Shown one piece after another: positions 1-11,839 of a DNA stretch of 64,000 bases. The notes under the pieces were generated by a model. That model was not told where the DNA came from and searched no databases. It saw nothing but the letters and a program-made list of their open reading frames with translations. The position numbers and the translations under genes were made by a program. This DNA is from Lytechinus variegatus. Its lineage: Eukaryota > Echinodermata > Echinoidea > Temnopleuroida > Toxopneustidae. Where the stretch lies: NCBI RefSeq assembly GCF_018143015.1, contig NC_054757.1, forward strand, positions 22,769,785-22,833,784, given 5' to 3'. The first letter of the stretch is position 1, and the number at the start of each line of letters is the position of its first letter.

Positions 1-484
1 GCATTTGAATATTGCAATCACTAATGCTATGGAGAACCTCACTTTGGCAATGCGACAACGATGTGTGATGTCACTGATGAACAACTTTTCCTTTGGTGGA
101 CTATAAAATACCTTCAAAATGTCTCTTTTTTGCTTTTTCTTATGATGATACAAACTCTTTATGCATGATGTATTCTTAAAAAATATGTATTACATGCCCT
201 CATGTAAACAGAACACATGATTTATGGATAGATGTGATAAAAGAGGCAATTCTAGTGAAATATATACCAAAGTAATGGGAGAGTTGTTCACAAGTGACAT
301 CACACATCTTTGTCGCATTGCCAATTTGCTATCTCCATAGCATTAGTGATCGCAATATTCAAATGCTCATAACTTTCTCATTATTTGTCCGATTTTTCTC
401 AAACTTTCGTTGATCTGTTTCTTTGATTTTTCTGTTTTCACACAAGCTATCTTGTTCCAATGGTTTCATTCTCCTTTAATAAGG
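1..484. repeat. Palindromic MITE-like element, left end outside the window
   Basis: The two halves are inverted copies. The left begins TTTGAATATTGCAATCAC and the right contains GTGATCGCAATATTCAAA, and both carry GTGATGTCAC and the GGCAATGCGAC block. The right end continues to TTTCATTCTCCTTTAA. A second full copy lies at 39046-39636. No coding sequence is seen; the family is probably a non-autonomous DNA transposon. Confidence 0.75.
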
Positions 485-1011
485 CTGGTCTGTGAGCTAC
501 ATGTAGGGTAAATGTATCATTGTAGGTAATGAATACTCATACAAAGTTGTGGCTTGAATTTGGAAATGTTAATTTATTAAATAAATCCACATCAATACAT
601 ATGCAAGAGCATAAAAACGGTACATCACAAACAAATGTTTCAAAAAAGACATACATACAAGATACCACACTCTTCCCTTTTTCCCCATTGCTCCCTCCAA
701 CCCAACCAGACCCCTCCCCTCCAAGAAATCTAAGCATCTCATTCAAACTGCAGCATTTTGTGTACAACCTCAATGGCATATAAGGCAATCAAAAATGTCT
801 TCTGCATCTTTGCAAGCCAACAAAAAGCCGTTGTCCGATCAGATTCCCCCAAAACTTTGTGGAAAATACACTTTCATAAAATTGCAAAGGATGTGCGGAC
901 ATACTCATTACACCTTGCATGGGTCATGGCATGCCATCATTGTGAAATTATTGTGATGTAATTAATTTGTCTAACCATATTTCGAAATCGACTACAAAAA
1001 TGTTGCTGAGC

Positions 1012-1447
1012 TCAGGCGTGGATCCAGCCGGATTAGACACAATGTTTATTGTAAGGGTCATTATCATATTGTTTTTGCACAATAATCGGCCTCTCAAAAC
1101 CATTGGCCCGTATTCTGAAGTCGGGTTCTACTTAAACTCAGGTTTAAAGTTGGGGTTTAAGTATGGACAGCCAATTGTTACATAAATCACTAACTGTAGG
1201 GATATCATATTTCAGCTCATGTGGCTCTCAAATCATTTATCATTGTCCAGGAAATATAAATAGATGATTGTCTTCACCATCGATGAATCAGGAAAGACCA
1301 CAGTAAACATAAGAAACATACAACTTATTAAAAATTTTGAAACTTCTGGCTTCCCATAATTTTAGTACAGAGTTAGACCATGGTCTAAGCTGAACCTGAC
1401 TTCAGAATACGGGCCATTGTGTCTAATCCGGCTAGATCTACGCCTGG
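1012..1447. repeat. Two nested palindromic elements
   Basis: The outer inverted repeat is CAGGCGTGGATCCAGCCGG (from 1015) paired with CCGGCTAGATCTACGCCTG (to 1446). Inside it, GGCCCGTATTCTGAAGTC (from about 1106) pairs with GACTTCAGAATACGGGCC (to 1416), a different family. The outer element was therefore in place first, or both moved together. The rest of 485-2786 shows no gene; its left part (to about 2786) is 3' flank of the TXNDC9-like gene and rich in possible AATAAA signals on the minus strand. Confidence 0.7.
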
Positions 1448-2786
1448 CTAAGATCTGTCTCACCATATCTGACAAGCCTCGAACCGATTACCTGTGGTTT
1501 CTATTCCTCTTCAATGACAAATTGCACATTTAAAAAGATGATCCTAGAACAGACTTCTATTTATAGATATCGGGTAGAAGCAAGCGGTAAAGTGAAATGA
1601 ATGTAGGAATCTGACAGACAGAAATTGAATCAATCCCACTGGTCTTGTAGGTCTGATAAAGGAGAAAAGTATAAAAAGTATTACATAAACACATGCAAAC
1701 ACTTTCAACTAACAATAAAAAAAGAAAACACAAATGTACAGATATTTTAGCATTATATACAGAATAGGTGTATACAATAATAAATGAAAGATACTTAAAA
1801 AAAAGTCTTTTAAATCTTCAAATACAAACAAAAAATGTTTTTATTAAAGTAGTTTGGTAATGTATAGTCCGTTTATATACAAACTACTCAGTGGAAATTT
1901 GAAATATATTACTTTTATTTCTTCCTAATAACTTGATTGTACAATAAATTTACCCTGGAATGTTGTACACATGTGACCCTCCAACATAAAGGAATCTGGA
2001 AGTTAAAGCCATAACAGGAGGGTAAGGTGTATCTGTCAAAAATTCTGGGTCAGATATTATATATGCACGTACTCTACAAATACAAATTTTCAGTTTTTGA
2101 AAATGGTGTGCCCACTTCCATTAAAATCCCAAACTCACAAAATCTTGGTCTACTGATTAAGATAATTTTAACATAAGTGAACATGATAAAAAGCTATTGT
2201 CAGACTTTTGCGTTCAGATCAGGAAGAATGTAAACCTAAAGACTGCCGAGTTTCAGGTTAATCCCTTCACACTGAAAGAGGAAGTTTGATTAAACCTTTT
2301 AAGCATAAGAAGAGGTCTGCATGCTTGAGTTATCCCAATTTTTGAGACTCATTTTCTCCCTTATTCTGGAAACTTTGGAAAGTTACAAGTCAGACTTTCT
2401 CACATTCTTGGTGATATTTCAAACAATTTTATTCTTCCAATCATAGCAAATTACATAGTACTTAAAAACCATTTTTAAGCTTAGAATTTCCTCTTTGAAA
2501 CGTACATCTTAAAAACATTGATACTGAAATCAGCAATTTATTGGTTTTTGTGTGGTGGAGTGTCACATTTGGTTTACCCTTTACACCTACATCCTGCACC
2601 TTCAAAATAATGAAAGGAGGGTATAAGAGCCTTTGATACAGGGTTCTTATGATAGAGCTTTAGCCTGGGATGTCTTCTCCAGTGGCTGTGTGACTTGGAT
2701 CTACTGATCTTGACTCCATCCCTGTCTTTGTGGGAGGTTTTACTTGTTTATTTAAAGAAGATTATCAGGTTTCCTGGGAGGTGTCA

Positions 2787-5700
2787 TCAAAAGTCTTCAT
2801 CACTGCTGTCATCTCTTCTCCTCTCAAACCCAAAGATTGTTTTGTTGGTGGACCCAGCAGCAATCTGAGGCTTGATGATTTCTAGAACAGGGAAAGGGAT
2901 TACCACAAACTAATAATAATTTCAATAATATTTAACATATGAAGCATTTAATACAATGTTTCTAAGCACTGTATAATCTATTACCTGGGCTTTAGCACAG
3001 CCACCCTGAGCAGGTGTTAAAGCATTCAAGGGATTCCTTCCTACCACGCATCTATATACTACAACTGGGTGGAGGGTGGCAAATGTAGATAAATGCCTTG
3101 CCAAAGGACATGGGTGAGGCAGTGAGATTTGAACCCTGGACCTTATCTACTGAGCCAAAACACCTATATAATAATGATATGCGTTGTGCAATTCCAGCAT
3201 AAAAGACATGACATTCACATTGTTCTCAACCAACCCTATTTAAAACTAACAGTATTCAAACAGTTCTTGTTTAGTCCATCATACACATACATTTAACACT
3301 CTGGTACGGACAAAACAGATTTTCATTGGAGTTGTAGATACATGTAAATGTAATGCAACTGTTTTGATCATAACAAACACAAAGTTTGACATAACAAACA
3401 CAAAGTTTGACATGTTTTTTGTCATGTCCTTTCAAAAGTGTAATTTCTCTCCCTTTTCTAAATAAAGTTTGGTAAGATTCATTGTGCATGGTAGCTGAAT
3501 GGTTAATCTGCAAATCTCTCTGGCACCAAGTAATTGATGAGTGGGTTGAGAATCAAACCAAAAACAGGAATATGGTGGGATTTACATGCAGGATCTGGTC
3601 ATGCCACTTGAAATAGTTACTTCTATTTTATTTCAGGTACTTGGCATTCCAGAAGTCAAATATATGAAGAAAGAGGGGAAAAATCAGAAATGGTGATCTT
3701 ACCTGATTTAGCTATCCTCTTTTCTAAAGTAGCTGTTGTGAATGAATCTGTATTTCCTAATTCCTCAAAACCAACAATCCTGAAGAAAGCAGAAGACATT
3801 CAAGATAAGGTTGAAAGAATCATTGCAAGACTATGACACACAACAAACTTAATGTTCTACCACAAAATATGATTGGAATAAAAAGCGTAAGTGTAAGAAT
3901 GACAAAATTATGGCAACTTAAAGTTTTCATTAGTTTTGTGATGCATGTATTAAGAAATATGTTTTGATTGATTGATTTTATTTGTCAGGTAACTGTGAAC
4001 AAGTACATGAAAATATGAACAGTAGTGTATACCTTGACAGGATTGCCCATGAAAGCCGAGATGGCTTATTTCCAATGGGGTCCTTACATCAGTAATTGAC
4101 AACAATGTACATCTATGAAAAACACCTATAGAAATCTACAAACTACATCAATTAAGTCTAGACCACTAGAATTACACGAAGAATTGTAAAACTTAATATA
4201 TAAAAAGACAAAAACAAATAGGTTTGCCATGAAAACCATTTTCTTTTGCTTTTTATTACATGAAATAACAATTATTCAAATATTCTAGTGCTTCAGAATT
4301 TGTGACACAGGCAGAGCTGCCAACCTGGACAGGCATATTTCAGTACTGTAAAAGCTGAAAATCAGTATTTTGGTGACCAATAGAACTACACATAAAACTG
4401 GAACTTTAGAAATCAGTGTTTTGCTTAAACAAATCAGGATTCTTCTAATATTCAGAGCTAAATATGGAAAATCCATACTACTCGGCAGCTCTGTACAGGT
4501 GTTTTAGCTAAACAGAACTGATTTAAATTCAAGTAATTTTGACATGTGCCATCTTTGGGCCTCTTTGAATTAGGGCCACATTTCACTATGATAATTTTCA
4601 TAAACATACCTTATACCATGGTCACATTTGTTCTACGGCGGCCGTACGGCGAGTCGAAAACAGCCGTTTTATCAATTTTTATTCAAACCTCCTATATGTA
4701 GTTGGACAAAAAATGTTAAAACGACTGTTTTCGACTCGCCGTACGGCCGCCGTAGAACAAATGTGACCATGGCATTACTAACAAACCAATCAAAATCAAG
4801 GTTTCCATAATGGCATAGCTACCTAAAACCTAAGTATTTATAAAAACATGATCCATTGTTCCATAAAAAGAGAACATCAGAATTACCTATCTACAACAAA
4901 CCCGTCAATAAAGAGGAGAACAGCGGGTAGAACTTGAATCTGGAGTTTATCTACAAAGAATGGTACCAGATCAACGCAAACCTTGCTGAACTTAACATCT
5001 CGATATTGCTCCGCTAGTACCTAATGATAGGGGGGGAAAATACAGCTAAAAAATGTGAAATCTTTGAAAAGTCAAATATCAATACAAGAATCCTACTTTG
5101 ACCCCATCCACCAACCCCTTGAAAATATACACTGAGCATGTACTAAAATGCACAGGGACAATGCCATAAGAATAAGATTCTATCAAACATTTCTTTTGCA
5201 CTTTTGCACATCTTCAAACACTACACTGGTGGCATAGATAATAATAATAAACAGTTCTTGTATAGCGCATATCACAATTATGAATAATGTCTCTATGCGC
5301 TTCCAAAGGACTTGGATATTATTACCCCAGCTTTAGCTTGGCTGCCGTAATTACTATGATTACAGCGCACACGCATTTCAAGGAATAAATTCCTGCCAGG
5401 TACCCATTCACCTCACCTGGGTTGAGTGCAGCACAATGTGGATAAATTTCTTGCTGAAGGAAATTACGCCATGGCTGGGATTCGAACCAACAACCCCTGT
5501 TTCAAAGTCCGGAGATTAATCCACTGGGCCACAACGCTCCACATATGTAGATATATAGGCCTAATTTGAAAATGTTCCTGGATATTTCTATTGTAAGTCA
5601 TCAGTATATTTTTAAAACATGATTGAGTAATGATGCTCATGTGAAGATAAGACCCAAGTATTTATCAGCAGACAGACCTTGGGATTGGTCCAGATTTAAT

Positions 5701-8700
5701 TTCTAAAATAAATTTTCAATTTTGAAAGTATCTTACATGTGTATTCAGTTTGTACTAAGAAACCTCTCATACAGGTAAACTACTGCATGCTTATGCTGTA
5801 GCAGCCTAGTGACATCAAGTTCTAAAACAGAATTCATGTTCTTGTATCTATTCAGCCATCTCCCATCACTAATCAATATTGACAATAAATGTACATAATG
5901 TTCATTCAAGTATATACATGTATGACAAGACCATCTAACAATGAATTTATATAGGGAAGGGGTATAAGAATTCTGCTAATTTGATGTCAAAATGTATTTT
6001 CCATGCAAAAATGCATATGTATGTCAAAAGCAGAAATTGAATATGTAATCACTAAAAGCCAAGAATCCCCTGTAACTATGTTGCCCGTATTTCCTTTAAA
6101 AGTACAACAAGAGAAAGTAAAATACAGTGCGTCCCAGAATAAACGAAACCGAGATTTAGCGATCATTTATCATAACTTAATCATAAATAGAATAGACAAA
6201 TGACCTACCAATTTAAAGCTTAGAATCTCCTCTTTCATCTGATATTACTAAGGTTATTTCTTATCCACGCATGAGTGAGCAAAAACAATTTGAAGAAAGG
6301 ATACCAAAAACTAATTTGGCGGGGGTTATCTGGGTTTCAAAAAGAAAACCACATTTCTGAAAAGTTCAATATCTGCTCTTTAATTTGATACCAAAATTAC
6401 AAAAAATGGTCAAGAAATAAAAAAGTTCTGTTCATTTGAAATAAGGCTTGTATTTCCATAATTTCATGAGATAAACGTGTTTTCACCGGTTTCCCACAGA
6501 AGCTTTCGCATGGTGAACAAAAGATTTAATGCATGGCTGATCGTCAACAAAACAGAGTGTCGAGAGATTTTGAAAGCCATCCTGGAGAACCTCTTCATTT
6601 TATGAAATTATTGAAATTCAAGCCTTATTTCAAATGACCAGAACTTTGTTATTTCTTGACCATTTTCTGTAATTTAGGTATCAAATTAAAGAGGAGATAT
6701 TGAACTTTTCAAAAATGTGGTTCTCTATTTGAAACCCAGATACCCCCGCCAAATGAGTTTTTGATATCTTTTCTTCAAATTGCATTTGCTCACTCATGCG
6801 TGAATAAGAAATAATCTAAGTTATATCAGATGAAAGAGGAGATTCTAAGCTTTAAATTGGTAGGTCATTTGTCTATTTTATTTATGATTAAGTAATGATA
6901 AATGATCGCTAAATCTCGGTTTCGTTTTTTCTGGGACGCACTGTATAAACAAACAGCAGACTACAGGCTGGCTGTCTACATTTGGAAAATAAACCTCAAA
7001 TAAATAGGCTCATCAAATATACCAATAAATAACATTGCATCCATAGTATCAAAATGAACAGAGCTATATCATAATCATTTACAATAAATTACATGTAGGG
7101 CACAAATAAGAATTCAAAAGGACAATGCCAATTTGTAAGAGAACCATTAAAGGAAAGGCAAGACAGTGCTCACTTTAGCAGTCAGACTGCAGGTCCCAAG
7201 AAAGTGGCTTCTTTCATCCAAGTGATATTCGTGACTTGAGTTGTTTTGCATATTTAATGAGCTTGATACGGACCAAAACACCTCTTTTCATTCGGTCATT
7301 GCTACTCTAATTGTGCATCGAATTTCATGAATTTGGTACCATTGTAAAGAAGAAGAATTATTCTTTCAGGTCATGTGTTTAGATTTATTCAAAGATTTGG
7401 TAATATAGGTTAAAATTTTGATCTAAAATATGCTACAAAATAAATATTTTCACCTTACAAAAGCTGCTATTTTCACACTTTATTTATGTTTGAGCCCAAA
7501 TGATTTTTATATCATGATAAATCTGAATATGTATGCTTTTAAATGATATAGGTTTCAAAATAAGAATTGGTTTAATCAGGTCAAGATCACACTTTTCATT
7601 TGCCAAGTACATAAAGCAGTTTGAAAACAAGAAGAGACCACCCAGTGGCAAATTCCAACGGTTCCAGTGCCTGGGTTCGTGGGAAGGTCACACTTCCCAT
7701 GTGGTAATCTCCTCAAATACCCCGCGCCTGTTGTTCTGTGAACCTTATCCAGCCAATCAAGACTCTGGATTTCATGCAAGTACAAAATCTCCGAAATCTC
7801 GTCATGTACCTTGGTGGGAAAAGTGTGATCTTGACCCGATTAAAAGGTTCCGCATATCAAGACTGGCATTGTGAGAAAGTACAGAAGTTCAGCTTTATGG
7901 TGATATAGATATCATTGAGGCTCAAAATAAAAAGTTTTGCACAATTTGCAAAAGAAAACAGAGGAAGAAAATTCAGTTTTGAGGCACACTTTCAGGCCAG
8001 AAATTTACTTATTTAACAAAATATTGTATACAAAATAAATGACCAATATGAAAGAGTAACTTTTACTCTATCTGATGGTGCAATAATATTTCATTTAACT
8101 TTAGGTTAAAACATGTAAGTTCTTAGAGAAAAAAAATCTCACGAATCACGAGATTTTGCAAGGAGGAGGATTCAGCCACGAGATGATTTGGATGAATCTG
8201 GCCTTTTTGCTCATCAGCACAGGGACCTGTGGTCTGACTGTTAGGGGGCATCCAAGACTACATGTATTCAAAAGAGCATCAACAGAAAGTGTGCTCTTCA
8301 ATGAAAAACATGCACTGGATTACAGCAGGGCACCAAGGTGGCAGGAATAAAATGGCACTTATTTGACCTTAAGTCTACAAATATTTGGAAGGGTATCCAG
8401 GCATTTTCTGAGGGCATCGGAGGCCATGACCTTGGAACGATTAAAGTCCTGATCATTTCCTTACAACAAAGTAAACGTCGTGGTGTAGCGGTTCTGACTC
8501 TTGCCTTATAATCAGAGGGTCGTGTGTTCGAATCCCACCATGGCCTAGCGTCCTTTGGCAAGGCGTTAATCCACACTTTGCCACTCTCCACCCAGGTGTT
8601 AAATGGGTACCCGGTAGGATGTGAAAGCCTATATGTAGTCGTATGCCTAGCAATAGTCTTGGAACTCTTGTTGGAATGCTCCCCAGGGAGTGGAGAAGGT

Positions 8701-11290
8701 GCATACATTGTATGCGGGTATGCAAGGATCCGATGACCGGGGTAATAATATGTCTGTAAAGCGCTTAGAGACATTGTTTCGATGTATTAAGCGCTATATA
8801 AAAGCGGAATATTATTATTATCAAACTTCTAGAAGACTAAATTTAGAACAAGGAAATACTGCAATAATCTCACACCAAGCCTTGAAATAAGCAGCTGCAG
8901 GCCGGGGGCAATTTAAAAAAAGAAAAGCACGTGCGTGCATGTATTATAGAAAAAAAAGACGGACGTAGCTCACTTTTTATGATACTGAAAAAACACGCAC
9001 TTGGCAATTTGAAACTGTGCTTATCGTAAATTGAAAGTTACTTGATTTCAGTTGGCTTTTCAGATATTTAAGTTACATGTATGATATGGCTTCACTGCTC
9101 ACTCACGGCGGGCGCAATTACCTGGAAAATATTTGCGCCCGGTCTTCAAAATTTTTATGATTTGGGGGCTTTATGGGCGCAATTGCATGGCTTATGAGCG
9201 CGAATTTGTGCTCAGCGCCTGCTTATTTCAAGGCTTGTCTCACACTGTCAGATAATTAATACTTACTTTTAAATGTTTATCAATTATGCTACAACTTTTG
9301 AAGTCAGTGTGGTAGAAGTGAATGATAATTTTAGGAATAGTAGTCGTTAACTTCAGCACATCACCTTCCTTTTCAATCTCACTGTATCAAGAAATGGAGA
9401 GGAGGAATTAAAAGAAGTATGCAAAATCAAACTGATATGAAAGCAGTTCATGAACAATTTTATTCATTTTGTTTGACCATGAAATTTACGTCTCTTTATT
9501 CTAGATTTTGACTACAAGCTAAGACTCAGGAACATTTTTCCCAAACTAATAAGATTATTTTTGAAAATGAAAATTTTGTAGATTGAGGTATTTTCAAAAA
9601 ATGTGACCAATTTTTTTTATGGAGTTTAACATACAAGTTAGGAAATAATTCTTAGTCCATACTGTATGAGGGCTTAGTAGGAAAGTGGTATAATAAATAT
9701 TGTCCTTGCTGTAGATCTTATCAAAGCAAATTCAGCTCTAGTATGTCCTTGACAGATTCAATACATGTTCATTAACTTACGTATAAAGTCCAAGTCCCTT
9801 GTCTTCCATGGCTCTGGCCGCTTCAGCTTCTCTCTTCATCTGATCCATCCTAGCTTCACGGATGCTCGCTGGAATGTCCTCATTTTCTAGTTCGTCAAAG
9901 AGTTCCTGTACAAGTACATGACACATATGTAATTATAATACTCAGGATGCCTATGTGACGTTGTCCATATTATCAAGTTTACATGCTCCTCTGATATCCA
10001 TCAGGGGGCCGTTTCATAAAGCTGTTCGTAAGTTAAGAGCAACTTTAAGAACGACTGGTGATCCTTTCTTTTTTGTAAATGATATTCACCATTAAAAGTT
10101 CATTGGTGATTATTTAGCTCATAATAAATGTTCACCAGTCGTTCTTAGAGTTGCTTTTAAGTTACGAACAGCCTTATGAAACACCCACCAGATATGAGAA
10201 AAGAACTTATGTAAGATCAATCATAGTCTGCTTTCATTATTTTGGGGATTTTAACATGCATCATTGGGATGCATCATGCTTGTAAAGCAGAAACATTATC
10301 AAGGGTGAAAAGCAGGTTGTACCAAACGGACAGTCATAATGCACTGTGTATTCCACTCATTCTATTTACAACATGATTATGTATTAAAACTTGTCATCCC
10401 CCCCAAAAAAAATCTACAAACAAATGCTCTTATTTTAACTTTGGTATGAATACTTTGCAGAGAATCAAAGTAAGAAAATATATATTGAGAGTTAAGGGGA
10501 GGTGCACTCTGACAAAAAGTTTGTTGTAAAATAGCATCAACAAAAAATTTTAAGAAATATTGTTGAAGGTTTGAGAAAAATCCAATAAAGATTAAGTTTT
10601 TAGAATTTCAAGTTTTTGACCTGAGCATCATAAAGGAGCAGCTGCCCCATATTTTGTTAAAATGCATGAATTTCATTTTTTTAGTGGTTCGTGATGACTT
10701 TATTTTTTTTAAAAGCTGGTTCTAATTATTTTAACTTAAGTCACTTCTTGCCATGGCAGAAGAAAACTACAAACTCAACTGAGTCTGTTGTAAATAGGGT
10801 CAATTACCTCAACTGAAAATCATCCTTAAAAAAATTCAATTTTCATAAAATTTGATTTTATTCTATTTAGGCCTGGATCTATTCTATATTCTCTTGAGCA
10901 TATTTTTCAGGTCAGGTATCAAAAGCCTAAAAAGGCTGTCAGTAGAACCCACATTCTTTTCACAATTCAAAGGTCAGCAAGGTCAGCCCACTCCCTATAC
11001 ATTTCAATGCCCTTTGCCAAATTTGCTTACACTTCATGCTTTTCTCTTTTTTGGGGGGGTGCACATTTTGTGGGGTCGCTGGCCACTGACATTGAGACTT
11101 TTTCTAATTAAACTTTCCAAGGCCAAGCAGAAAGCACAATAATATTTATTTAAAAAAAGAAATAACCCACAAAATTGATGAACTTATTCCATATACTAAC
11201 ATCTTCATCAACAAAACCATCATCACAATCCTTTTCCGTATCTCTTCCAACGTATCCCGATCCGCTCGCTTCACCGGCCTCTGTATCCAT
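2787..11290 (-). CDS. TXNDC9: TXNDC9-like phosducin/thioredoxin-fold protein, complete, six coding exons
   Basis: Coding exons in transcript order are 11290-11201, 9905-9781, 9381-9267, 5020-4887, 3779-3703 and 2881-2787. They sum to 636 bp (211 residues plus stop), and all five introns are GT..AG and keep frame. The protein has an acidic N-terminus (residues 1-45), a charged helix rich in R, K, E and M (about 46-68), and a thioredoxin-like domain (about 80-180) with HFYH at 93-96 and a single Cys at 102 where thioredoxins have CxxC. A cis-Pro-type LP lies at 141-142, VGFEELGNTDSFTT follows at 157-170, and the tail is acidic, SSDEDF. The VGF.ELGNTD.FTT block and acidic tail match TXNDC9, known as a modulator of the cytosolic CCT chaperonin and about 226 residues in human. 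The single cysteine argues against an oxidoreductase role. The helical N-terminus is not a close match, so a phosducin-like paralogue is the alternative. The start ATG has a purine at -3 (ACCATGG). An in-phase untranslated exon part seems to run to 11388, where a CAG acceptor is seen. Confidence 0.8.
2903..3165 (-). mobile_element. tRNA-derived SINE in the last intron of the TXNDC9-like gene
   Basis: On the minus strand the head at about 3165-3110 has an RNA polymerase III B-box-like GGTTCAAATCTC. A body with GGCAAGGCATTTATC and CACCCAGTTG follows, and an (ATT)-rich tail lies near 2910. The body matches the plus-strand SINE at 8477-8822, which gives the same GGCAAGGCGTTAATCCAC and CTCTCCACCCAGGTG words. 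Confidence 0.7.
3963..4090 (-). mobile_element. Possible retroposon 3' end
   Basis: A short tail of TGATTGATTGATTTTAT opens the block, and a non-coding body ends with the palindromic-looking GCCGAGATGGC. It resembles the tailed ends at 22285, 39797 and 63338 but is too short to classify. Confidence 0.3.
4617..4771. repeat. Palindromic MITE, GGTCACATTTGTTCTACGG family
   Basis: A near-perfect inverted repeat runs from CCATGGTCACATTTG to CAAATGTGACCATGG. The arms include GGCGGCCGTACGGCGAGTCG, and a short T-rich spacer separates them. Other copies are at 60008-60180 (intact), 25146-25256 (degraded) and 31058-31160 (one half). Confidence 0.85.
5238..5545 (-). mobile_element. tRNA-derived SINE, intron 3 of the TXNDC9-like gene
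   Basis: Read on the minus strand, the head near 5545-5470 has a B box GGTTCGAATCCC. The body carries CACCCAGGTGAGGTGAATGG, and the element ends in AAGCGCATAGAG, GCGCTATACAAG and a (TTA)n tail. The head-body-tail order is that of the 8477 SINE but the body has diverged, so it is a related subfamily. Confidence 0.75.
6122..6952. mobile_element. Large palindromic mariner/Tc1-like non-autonomous element
   Basis: The ends are TACAGTGCGTCCCAGAA and TTCTGGGACGCACTGTA. That is CAGTG termini flanked by TA, the usual target of Tc1/mariner transposons. The arms are inverted copies of roughly 350-400 bp and include CGAAACCGAGATTTAGCGAT and CTCACTCATGCGTG. They flank a middle part at about 6460-6600 that is less clearly symmetric. 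No transposase frame is present. Confidence 0.8.
7570..7850. repeat. Palindromic MITE
   Basis: The terminal inverted repeat is TTTAATCAGGTCAAGATCAC at the left, paired with GTGATCTTGACCCGATTAAA at the right. About 220 bp of unrelated sequence lies between, which reads open on one strand only by chance. Confidence 0.7.
8477..8825 (+). mobile_element. Full-length tRNA-derived SINE
   Basis: The head has an A-box-like GTGGTGTAGCGGTTCTGAC and a B box GTTCGAATCCC. The body has GGCAAGGCGTTAATCCAC and CACCCAGGTGTTAAATGG. The 3' end is AAGCGCTATATAAAAGCGG with an (ATT)n tail, the sort shared with a partner LINE. It is the best preserved copy here. Related copies lie at 2903, 5238 and 31946. Confidence 0.85.
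10002..10190. repeat. Palindromic MITE, TTTCATAAAGCTGTTCGTAAG family
   Basis: The left arm holds GTTTCATAAAGCTGTTCG and AACGACTGGTGATCC, and the right arm returns the same words inverted to GAACAGCCTTATGAAACACC. Two further copies lie at 54962-55140 and 58712-58883, both within FADS intron 1. Confidence 0.85.
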
Positions 11291-11839
11291 GGTTTCCAAA
11301 TTTCAATTCCAAGGCAACACGGATTTCAGTAGATGGGACTGATATTGAGAAATGGTATTCCGGCTCCCTCTGTATTCAGCTTGAACCCTGAAAATGAACC
11401 ATGAAAATCATGTTTAGATATAGGTCTGATTATTGCATCATCTAAAAAAAAATTTGTTCCATGCGTTTTGATGGATTAAATTATCAGGAAATCAATCAAA
11501 TATCACTTTAAAAATACTCACTCGCAGTCCGTTTTGAGTTTGAGCAAGACGCTTTTGAAACTGAAGTAGGAGCTTAATTTCTTACCCATCCCTGGCCCTG
11601 CCTTGCACCCAGCAGTAAAAAAAATCTTCCCCAACCACTGATCTGTTCAGATCAGGGATCAGTGTCCGCCAGGGTCCGCCGGATTGTTTGTATCCTGGGT
11701 TGCAGCTACACTGCAAAGTGAAATTCAGAATCATGAAGAAGTGAGAATGCTTATCCGTATTGTTATTTTATTTATGCTTCCCATTGGCGGCGAACCGTGC
11801 ACCCCTCGAAAGGTTCAAATGTTTGTACAGTCTCGCTGT

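Noticed and set aside
8298-8774. 158-residue open frame on the minus strand
   Set aside because: It covers the antisense of a SINE and its head; such frames recur in every copy.
10971-10985. Perfect DR3 site AGGTCAGCAAGGTCA, as bound by vitamin D-type receptors
   Set aside because: A single isolated site in an intron of a chaperone-cofactor gene with no supporting context; chance is likely in 64 kb.
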